From Phyllostachys edulis (lineage: Eukaryota > Streptophyta > Magnoliopsida > Poales > Poaceae), in NCBI GenBank assembly GCA_036346405.1, contig CM070548.1, forward strand, positions 50,077,779 to 50,141,778: DNA of 64,000 bases, given 5' to 3'. Made by a program: the position numbers and the translations under genes. Below the pieces are notes generated by a model, which was not told the origin of the DNA, did no database searches, and worked only from the letters and a program-made list of their open reading frames with translations. This document shows, piece by piece, positions 55,507 to 64,000 of the stretch; the first letter of the stretch is position 1; the number at the start of each line of letters is the position of its first letter.

Positions 55507-56763
55507 ATGACGACTGACAAGTATTCAACCAAACCACCTGTTTTCGATGGAGTTGATTTTGCTTACTGGAAGGCGCGCATGCATGCCTACATCGAGGCTC
55601 AAGGGCACGCTATTTGGCTTAAGGTCAAAAATCCATATGTCGTGCCAACCAATGATGATGTGATCACTCCAGATGTTGAGGCAAATAGCAAAGCTCGAAA
55701 TTTTCTGATCCAAGGCCTTAGTCGATCTGAGTTTGAGCGTGTTGCTCATTTGAGGTCTGCTCATGAGATCTGGAGGACTCTCTGTGATTACCACGAGGGC
55801 TCTACTGCGATCAAGGAAGTGAGACAAAACCAGCTCAAGAAAGAATACTCAAAGATCGAGCAAAGGCCTGGTGAGTCTTTAGATGAGCTGTGGGGGAGGT
55901 TCTCAAAGATCCTTCATGATTTACGTGATGTTGATCTTGTATTCACTAAATCTGAAAATGCACATCAGCTTTTGGGTGCTCTTGATGTGAAGGTCTGAGG
56001 AATGAAGATCACGTCCATCAATGACAACACTGTCACGAGTGAACTTACCATGGATAAGCTCTACTTGAGGTTGAAGACGCATGAGATTGACTTCATCTCG
56101 CGTCTCCCCAAGACAGAGTCGATGGCTTTAGTGGTCGACCCATCTAAGGGTAGTTCTTCTGATTCATTGGATTTTGGCTCATCTGGTTTTTCTTTGTCTG
56201 CTTTGCATTCTTTGAGTGATGAGCAGTTAGAGAAGCTACTTGAGGATGACCTAGCCCTCCTATCCACAAAATTCTCCAGAGTGTACAACAAGGTGAGGAA
56301 CAGAAGGAGAGGTGGCCCTGTCACTTGCTTTGAGTGTGGTGAGCCGAACCACATTCGCTCCAAGTGCCCCAAGCTGAAGGGCAAAATGGAGAAGGACTCT
56401 CGGAGGCGTCCCCAAGCTAAGGATGTGAAAGCCAAGAAGACCAACTATCGCAAGTTCGTCAGCTGGATCCTTGCCGCTCTTGAGAGTGTTGATATGAGCG
56501 ATGTGGACTCGGGGACTGAGGACGACGAGGATGACTCCCATGGCAAGAAGAAGGCCAAGGACTTCACCGGCATGTGCTTCATGGCCAAGGACAGCCACGA
56601 CGTCGACTCCTCCAACGATGACGACCCTTTCAGCGACCCTGATGAGGTATGTCCCTCACTTGCTGATATAAAATGTGCTTTGGTCATTGCTGAACAAAAA
56701 TTGAAGAAGCAAGCTAAAATGATTAAGAGACAGGACACCATGATTGATAACTTGAACCACTAG
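55507..56763 (+). pseudogene. Gag of Sirevirus-like copia element G (UBN2 domain and zinc knuckle)
   Basis: The ATG at 55507 opens MTTDKYSTKPPVFDG. The UBN2-type gag core follows (YWKARMHAYIEAQGHAIW, ARNFLIQGLSRSEFERV, RQNQLKKEYSKIEQRPGES). An in-frame TGA at 55996-55998 is flanked by uninterrupted coding sequence in the same frame and probably came from a single transition. Then come a Ser-rich linker and a CCHC zinc knuckle, CFECGEPNHIRSKC (about 56328-56369), and an acidic C-terminus ending in a predicted coiled coil (AEQKLKKQAKMIKRQDTMI). A stop at 56761 and a frameshift separate it from the next block, which continues the same protein. Gag forms the particle that packages element RNA in the cytoplasm. 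Confidence 0.88.
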
Positions 56764-56819
56764 AAGTTATTAGGCTCAAATCCATTAATCCTGTTGACAT
56801 TTGTGATGCTTGATCTAGC

Positions 56820-58130
56820 TTGAATAATGAATTGACCAATTTGAAATCTGCTCATTCCTCTGTTGCGAATCAACTAAAAGATGCTCTTGATGAACTAGAA
56901 TCTCTCAAGTCTAGTCCTGGCTGTATGAATGTCATTGCTTTAGATGTGACTGTTGTAGATGCTATCCCTTTGCCTTGCTCAAATTGTGCTTTGCTTGAAT
57001 TAAAATTGGATACCGCTACAAAAGAATTGATGAAATTTGATGCTAGTCACACTTGCTCTCATTGTGAGAATAATAAGATAAAAATGAAAAAAATGACTGA
57101 AATGATCCTTCACTCTAAATCTGCATCATGTGAAAATTGTCTTAAGCTCACAATTGAAAATGAAGCTCTAAACAAGACTCTAGAAGAGAAAGCTAAAATT
57201 AAAAAATATATGTCCATGATTGCTTCCAAGAAAGTAGTTGACTCTAGCTCTTGTGCATTTTGCATTGAAGTTGGACAAAATTTGGATGAGATACAAGAGG
57301 CGTTTAGAGTAAAATTCAAGGAGCAAGTGGATAAGATTAAGAATACCTCTTGCGTGTCCTGTGAGTCTTTGAAAGTTGAGCTAGCTCTTCTTAAGAAGAG
57401 ATATAATAAGGTAATCGATTCAAATAAGTGTGCATCACGTAAGGATCTAGCCAAAGAGAATGATTACCTCAAAAAGACTCTTGAGAGATTTTCTAGTGGG
57501 AAGAAGAACCTCAACTTAATCCTCGACAAATCTAAAGTGAGTGTGAAGAATAGTGGCCTAGGTTTTAATCCCCTAGAGCATTCCAAGAACCATCCACCTA
57601 AGATTGCGAGAGTTGTTGAGAGTGGTATGTTTGAGGTAGAACCTTTTAAGCCATCTAAGATAGTTTTTAGATCTACAGGTTTTGCCCAAACCCCTTCTAG
57701 CAAGACAGGTGCTTCTACTTCAACAGGTCAGACCCCTCAAAAGGTCAAGTACCATTGCACCTTCTGCAAGAAGGATGGCCACATTGTTGAGTTCTGCTTC
57801 CGTAGAGCCAAGATTGAGAGGAAGGAGAGGATGAGTGCTTTGAAAACCATTAGAGGAGTTCCTTCACGTGCTATAGTCTCTAGAGCCAAGCAGCCTGTCT
57901 TTAGACATAGGCCTAGGTTCGTAGATGACTTCTTTGACTCCTTTGGTGGCTCTAGGCAGCGTTCTGGTTTAGGATATCGTGAGGAGAGATCACGGATAGC
58001 ATCTAGACAGGGGGAGTACCGACCTTTTGGTAGGTCGATTCGGAGAGGTCTAGGTGGTTCTCGTGTGTATTCTTATTATTTTGCTCCTAACCATTTTACT
58101 ACTGCTTCTACTGCTTTGCCCAAGCATTGA
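56820..58130 (+). pseudogene. Cys-rich coiled-coil C-terminal part of the element G gag region
   Basis: The 436-codon open frame starts MNNELTNLKSAHSSVANQL and encodes long charged helices interrupted at intervals by CxxC pairs (CSNC about residue 53, CSHC 79, CENC 104, CAFC 144, CVSC 178, and a degenerate CASR about 204). A second CCHC finger, CTFCKKDGHIVEFC, lies near residues 323-336. The end is Arg/Gly/Ser-rich. It precedes protease in the same frame, separated by a TGA at 58128. Related large gag extensions are known in Sirevirus-type copia elements. The CxxC array recalls zinc-hook or zinc-ribbon dimerisation, but its function is unknown and my coiled-coil call is by eye. Confidence 0.75.
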
Positions 58131-58208
58131 GTGACTCAGTACTGGATTCCCAAGCCTTTTATCACTAACCCCAGTACTGAGGCATAGATATTTCATGTTC
58201 ATGCTTTG

Positions 58209-61200
58209 TAGGTCCGTCGTGCGAGGAAGGAGGACATATGGCTTGTCGACTCCGGGTGTTCTCGACATATGACTGGAGATTCTAGATGGTTCTCCTCCCT
58301 CACACGTGCATCCGGTAATGAATTGATCACATTTGGGGATGCTTCTACTGGGACCATGACAGCCAAGGGCACAATGCGCGTCAACAACAAGTTCATGCTC
58401 AAGGACGTCGCTTTGGTAAGTAAGCTGAGGTATAATCTTTTATCTGTTTCCCATCTTCTTGATGAGGGTCTAGAGGTGAGATTTAAAAGTGGTGAGTGTA
58501 GAGTTCTAGACTCCTCAGGTGAGCTTGTCTTTGAGATCTCCAGGTTTGAGAGAATCTTTTGTGCTGATTTTAGTGTCTCTTCTGTTTCCAGTCCTAGATA
58601 TCTTGTAGCTTCTGACTCTCATGATCTAGTTTTGTAGCATCGTAGACTTGGACACATAGGTTTTGACCACTTGACTAGAATCAATTGCAAGGATTTGATT
58701 TGAGGTTTGCCTAGGCTGAAGGCTGTTAGAAACGTTGTGTGCACACCCTGTAGACATGGTAAGATGGTTTCTGCTTCTCATCCACCTCTTACTTTAGTGA
58801 TGTCTGATGGACCAGGTCATCTCTTGCACTTAGACACAGTTGGCCCTTCTAGAGTCCAGTCTACAGGTGGGAAATGGTATGCGCTAGTAATTGTGGATGA
58901 TTTCTCCAGGTATTCATGGGTTTATTTTCTGGTTTCTAAGGACGAGGCTTTTGGCTATTTTAGAGAATTGGTCCTTAGACTAGCTGTTGATCTTCCTGGA
59001 GCTTTGAGAGCCATTAGGAGTGACAATGGGACAGAATTCAAGAATTCTTCCTTTGCTACCTTCTGCACTGATAGGGGACTAGAGCACTAGTTTTCTTCAC
59101 CTAGAGTTCCCCAGCAGAATGGTGTTGTAGAGAGGAAGAACAGGACCCTTGTAGAGATGGCCAGGACCATGCTAGATAAGCATAGTACACCTAAGAGGTT
59201 TTGGGCTGAGGCGATCTCTACTACTTGTTATGTGTCAAATAGGGTTTTCTTGAGATCTGTGATTGGCAAGACTTCTTTTGAGCTTAGATTTGGTCATAGG
59301 CCTAAAGTCTCTCATTTCAAGGTTTTTGGTTGCAAGTGCTTCATTCTTAAATATGGCAACTTGGATAAATTTGAATCTAGATGTTCTGATAGCATCTTTC
59401 TTGGATATCCTGTTCATTCTCGGGGCTATCATGTTTTTAATTTTGACACTAACAAAATTGTTGAGACTTGCGAAATCACTTTTGATGAGGCTAGTCCTGG
59501 TACTAGACCCGATGATGCAGGTACACAGGTTTCTGAGAACATCTTCGTCGATGACGACTCTGAGGATGAGGACCCAATCCATCCTCTAGTCCCTTCTGAG
59601 ATGGTTGGAGAGCCTGCTTCTACTACTCCAGCTTCAGCTGAGCAGCCTCCTCCTATCTTCACTGACGACCTGAGTGGCTCTGCTCCTACCTCTACAGCCC
59701 ATGAGGTAGAGGCCACTTCTGCACTAGGTGCTCCTTTTCACATTCAGCGACAGCATCCACCTGAGCAGATCATTGGGGATCTCCATGAGCGAGTCACTCG
59801 CTCCAAGTTTATTTCTCCTGATTCTCATGCACATTCTACTTTTGTCGCTTCTTTTGAACCCCAAGATGTCACCCATGCGTTATCTGACTCCTCTTGGGTC
59901 AATGCCATGCATGAAGAGCTTGAAAATTTTGAAAGAAATAAAGTCTGGACCTTAGTTGAACCTCCACCTAATCATAATGTGATTGGAACAAAATGGGTTT
60001 TCAACAATAAGCAAAGTGAAGATGGGTTAGTAGTTCGCAACAATGCTAGGCTTGTAGCTCAAGGTTATTCTCAGGTAGAAGGCTTAGACTTTGAAGAGAC
60101 CTTTGCTCCTGTAGCTAGATTAGAAGCCATTCGCATTTTGCTAGCATTTGCGGCATCCAAGGGCATCAAGCAATTTCAAATGGATGTCAAAAGTGCTTTC
60201 CTGAATGGTTTCATAGAAGAAGAGGTCTTTGTCAAGCAACCTCCTGGTTTTGAAAATCCCAAGTTCCCAAACCATGTTTTTAAACTCTCCAAAGCCTTGT
60301 ATGGACTGAAGCAAGCCCCTAGAGCTTGGTATGATAGGCTTAAGAGTTTTCTACTTAAAAATGATTTCAAAATGGGAATGGTAGATAAAACCTTGTTCAC
60401 TCTCAGACATGGCAATGACTTATTATTGGTTCAGATTTATGTAGATGATATCATATTCGGTGGTTCATCTCATGCCTTGGTGTCCAAATTTTCAGATTCT
60501 ATGAGCAGGGAGTTCGAGATGAGCATGATGGGCGAATTGACCTTCTTCCTTGGTCTTCAAGTCAAGCAACTGAAAGAAGGCACCTTCATTCATCAAAGTA
60601 AGTACACAAAGGACCTTCTTCGGCGCTTCGACATGGGAAGCAGTAGGCCAATGTCTACTCTCATTGCTACATCCACCATGCTGGACCCTGATGAGGATGG
60701 AGAGCCCGTGGACCAAAAGGAGTACCGCAGCATGATTGGCTCTCTTCTCTACCTCACGGCGTCGAGGCCGGACATACAATTCGCTATGTGTCTGTGCACT
60801 CGATTTCAAGCTTCCCCTCATGCCTCTCATCGTCAAGCAATGCGTCGCATTTTCAGGTACCTCCAGGACACTCTTGACTTTGAGCTTTGGTATTCTTCTT
60901 ATTCTGCTCTCTCTATTCGGGCTTTTTCTGATGCTGATTTTCTGGGGTGTAGAGTGGATAGGAAGAGTACTTCTGGCGTCATTTCTTAAGCACATCTCTT
61001 ATCTCTTGGTCATCTAGGAAAGGTCTTACATTGCGATACCCATCGCCGAGGTCGAGTATGTAGTCAGCAGCCAGCAGCTACTCTCAGGTTCTCTGGATCT
61101 TGTCTACTCTGCGAGACTATGGGTTATCTCTGGGTAGTGTTCCTCTTTTCTGTGACAACACTTCTGCTATTAACATTGCCAAAAACCCAGTGCAACACTC

Positions 61201-61387
61201 CAGGACCAAGAACATTAACATTCGATATCATTTCCTTAGAGACCATGTAGAGAAGGGTGATGTTGTACTTCACTTTGTAGAGTCTGAGCAGCAGGTTGCG
61301 GATATTTTCACTAAGGCTCTTGATTCTTCTCATTTTGCTTCTTTGCGAGGAGATTTGGGGGTTATTAGTCCTCTTGGCCTGTTTTGA
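58209..61387 (+). pseudogene. Pol of Sirevirus-like copia element G: protease, integrase, reverse transcriptase, RNase H
   Basis: Protease carries WLVDSGCSRHMTGD (about 58239). Integrase follows with an HHCC finger (HRRLGHIGFDH, CTPCRHGK), catalytic Asp in LHLDTVGPS and RSDNGTEF, and catalytic Glu in QQNGVVERKNRT. Then the RT frame 59157-60989 includes NKVWTLVEPP, KWVFNNKQ, QMDVKSAFLNGFIEEEVFV, ALYGLKQAPRAWYDRL and an intact YVDD box (LLVQIYVDDIIFGG). RNase H has FSDADFLGCRVDRKSTSG; it is then broken by a small deletion/frameshift (60985-61100) and ends DNTSAINIAKNPVQHSR to 61387. Integrase-before-RT order marks Ty1/copia. Stops at 58635 (TAG), 58702 (TGA) and 59088 (TAG) lie in otherwise open frame. 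Confidence 0.93.
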
Positions 61388-62292
61388 GGGGGAGTTTGCT
61401 CTTTTTGCATTCATTGTACCATAATGCATTTTAGATTCAGCAACTTGCATTATAATATAATCTTGTGGAGCTTTAATTATTATCCTTGTATGACATGGTT
61501 TCATATTTTATACCCTGCCATGTCTTGTGCTAGTTTGCTAGATTTCTTTTATGGCTTTTTATGTATAGCTTAGTTTTTGCCATGCTAACTTTATTATCTG
61601 TGAGAAAATTGAATCAACACAGGACTTGTTGGATCTTGTGACTAGTTTTGCCATAGTGATCCTCTCATGATTCACGCCATGTCATATAGGCTAAAATTGA
61701 GTCTTGAACTTATTTTGAGCTTTAAATTGAGCTATGATAGTTCTTAAGTCAAGCAAATGAAAAATGAGTTTTTTTGTGCGAAAAAACTGATCTCACCAAT
61801 TCTTTCTCATGAGACGGCTTGCCATTGCACTAGGCATGAACTCAGGGAGAGTTTTGGATAACCTAGACCACTCTCTTAAGCTTATTGCTTGGGATGGTCG
61901 CGGCAAGGTTTGAGATCTACCACAATGCTAAGTAAACAAATTGTCAATTGGTTGAAGCTTAGGAGGCAGTTGTGGATGGCTCCTAGTCCAGGACTTGCTT
62001 TACTAAGATAAAACCAAAAATTTCAGCAAAATGCTCAATTTGCTAAATTCCAAATGCTTGAACAAATTGATTCATAACTGAACTCATAGTGCTCAAAATT
62101 GACTCATTTTCTAGTTTCTGGGCTTCATTTTGCTTATAGACATGGCTTGACTCATTTTTGGATACCTGTAGCTAAACTATGATCTTGAGCAACTTGTCAT
62201 GCTTACAATTCATTTAATTTCATATTATTGCTATTGTGGCCTTAGCTTTGCTGTACATGTTTTGCCATGATAGAACATAATATGGCTTGGTG
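61388..62292 (+). other. 3' non-coding region of element G, truncated by gypsy insertion
   Basis: It opens with GGGGGAG directly after the pol stop, the first of the expected polypurine tracts, and contains no gene. It mirrors the corresponding region of element F but is cut at 62292, so the 3' LTR of G must lie to the right of the gypsy insertion, outside the window. Confidence 0.7.
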
Positions 62293-64000
62293 TGTAACAT
62301 CCTAAATCTGGGTATGTGTTTTAAATGTAAGAAAAGAAGTAGAAATTAAAACTTTTCTTGCATCTTGTAGTTTTTGAACTTTTCTGTAATTCTTGTAAAG
62401 GAATTGTGGAATTCAAAAACTTAAATCTCCAATTGACTAAAGTCATGACCTCCTTGTTGGGAATCTTGCGTTCAACCCCTGGAAATATTTTTCCTTAGTT
62501 CTAGGGCTGCTGTGTGACTCCTCTGAAAAATTTCATAATTTTTAGAAATTATTTGATAATTTTTGGAGGCAAGTCAAATCAGTTTGACTCTTGGTCAAAC
62601 CCTAGAACAAACATTGAGGAATTTCTTGAGAAAAATGATGTGCATTAAAATCTCTAGAAATTTTATGCAAGGTTAATCCTGGAGTGAGGAACCTCCGGTC
62701 CAAATTTCAGAATTTTTGGGGTTAGTTTGCTACCTCTAAAAATCCCTCCAAGTTTCAGCTGTTTTTCTAAACCCTAGTCAACTTAGTGGCTGTTGGGTTT
62801 GGGTCCGACTGAGCCACTTGGTTCGAACCCAACCAACTAGTTGCACCCGAGCCGGTCTAAAGGCGCGAAGCTTGTGAGCCATTGGATTTCGTTTGGATGC
62901 TCCAGATTTGAGGGCCGTTCGGACCACCCGAGATTCTTTTTAATCTAAGCCGTCCCCTTGTGATCTAGCGGTCAAGCTCTTTGACCCGAGTCATGTGGTT
63001 TGACTCAACCCTCTAACTCACTTGGGCTCGAGCCGCTTGGCTTCCTCTCTCTGACTTGTGGGGCCCTCGCCTCCTAGTCATCTTCTTCGTCATGTCCGTG
63101 CCTGTGCCAGAGCGCCAGCGCGCCATGGAGTGGGCAGCCGTGCCTGGTCACCTCCTTGGCATCCTCGTCAATGGCTCTTTGCTCTGATCATTAAATGCAG
63201 GTCAGAGCCTCGCCCCCAAAGTCTTGGTTTCACCTGCTCCCATCTTCTCAAGCTCGCCCATGGCAGTGCTTGGACCAAGTTCACCGTGGAGCTTGCCTTT
63301 GCTCCCTTCTTTGCTCTCCGGCTATAAGTAGCCCCCGAGCTCCTCCTCAGCTCTCTTTCAACACCCACCTTGCTTTGCCTTGCTTCCTCTCATGTTGCTT
63401 GTGCTCAAACCACCAGAAAACCCCCTTTCGCCATTAACGGCTAGAGCAAGCTCTCTTCGCCGCCAGTGCTCCAAGGGTTCTTTTGCAAATCCTTTTGTGT
63501 CACTTTGCGCCCTTTGCCATCTTGAGCATTTCCCCTAACTTAATTTTGTTTGACATTCACAGAGATTGTCAAATTTGGGGTTTGTTCAAATTCGGCCGAA
63601 GTTAACGCCTTTCTTCCTCAACTCCGGTAAGGACCTCCTCTCTTCAATTACTTGCTCATGGACCATCCTTGAGCCCTATTGAAGCTTTCTTCATAACCCG
63701 GTCTTGTTATTTTTGCTCAGGCCATCATCTCCTCGTTATCTTCCTCAGCTCCGGTGCTGTGCTTCGTCGCCAGAACAGCTTCGGCCATCTCCTTGCCTCT
63801 CCAGCGCTAAGGTAGCTCCCTAGTAGTCCCTAGTGGCTTAGGCACCCGCTTCTCTGAACTGCTGCGAAGCATTTTGCTGTTGTCGTGTTGGCCGTGCCTT
63901 GTCACCGCCGTTTTCTCCGGCTCGCCGGCGTTCTAGGCCGCCGCCACCGTCGAGAGTGGGCCCAGTGGGTGCGCAACGTTATTGCGGACCCATTCATGCC
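62293..64000 (+). repeat. Forward gypsy LTR (element H), runs off right edge
   Basis: It opens TGTAACATCCTAAATCTGGG, parallel to the minus-strand opening of LTR J (TGTAACATCCCAAGC, then ATGTGTTT/GTGTGTTT and AAATTAAAAC/AAACTAAAAC). AT-rich U3 is followed by a GC-rich core with a TATA box. At least 1.7 kb is present. The short open frames at 63058-63437 lie around the promoter and have no domain. Confidence 0.75.
63322..63330 (+). promoter_or_regulatory. TATA box of gypsy LTR H
   Basis: CTATAAGTA lies in a GC-rich context (TCCGGCTATAAGTAGCCCCC), with a C/T-rich leader 30 bp downstream (CTCAGCTCTCTTTCAAC). Confidence 0.6.

Noticed and set aside
63058..63437. Host gene at the right edge
   Set aside because: Frames surround the TATA box of LTR H and have no conserved domain.
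1..64000. tRNA, rRNA or miRNA genes
   Set aside because: I saw no tRNA B-box/cloverleaf pattern or rRNA signature. The foldback and MITE hairpins are better explained as transposons.

Overview
This window is plant genomic DNA, almost certainly from a grass and most plausibly Oryza or a close relative. I infer this from the density and type of transposons: Ty1/copia including Sirevirus-like elements, Ty3/gypsy chromoviruses with very long LTRs, CACTA elements with 'TCACAGACGGTT' subterminal repeats, a MuDR-like MULE, and MITEs. The organism call is inference. I found no intact host gene, rRNA or tRNA. Nearly the whole window is a transposon nest, and its coding regions are decayed pseudogenes or fragments.

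Left part (1-6249): the N-terminal part of a CACTA transposase gene runs off the left edge on the minus strand. Its element ends at 2386 and sits inside a degenerate copia element (internal region 2387-4692, 3' LTR 4733-6249). Middle-left (6250-18109): small repeats and several gene-like exon fragments, all on the minus strand. They include three recognisable exons of a chloroplast outer-envelope Omp85 protein (OEP80 type), a coiled-coil exon and a transit-peptide-like exon, which is typical of transposon gene capture. There are also several recent tandem duplications.

Centre-left (18110 to about 32407): a reverse copia-type LTR was split by a 12 kb MuDR-like MULE (18783-30847; long TIRs, 9-bp target duplication with one mismatch). 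The MULE carries two convergent genes, each driven from its own TIR: a plant-mobile-domain gene (+) and a MURA-like transposase (-). Into the MULE went a hAT-type MITE and a gypsy LTR (23295-28221), and into that LTR a copia solo LTR (25399-27011, perfect CAAAA duplication). A MITE and a large foldback element sit in the remaining LTR.

Centre-right (about 32640-49250): a reverse gypsy LTR fragment is interrupted by a 13.4 kb CACTA element (33007-46411, TTT duplication) that encodes Ptta/En/Spm-type transposase and Ulp1-like protease remnants. Between these two genes lies a chromovirus segment in circularly permuted order (pol, LTR, gag), the most unusual structure here. Beyond it, a copia coding fragment (47428-48988) is flanked by duplicated copies of the gypsy LTR sequence.

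Right part (49572-64000): a reverse Sirevirus-like copia remnant is interrupted by a second, inverted copy of the same family (53396-62292) that is nearly full length with decayed gag and pol. Its 3' region is in turn interrupted by a forward gypsy LTR (62293 to the edge) whose TATA box is visible.
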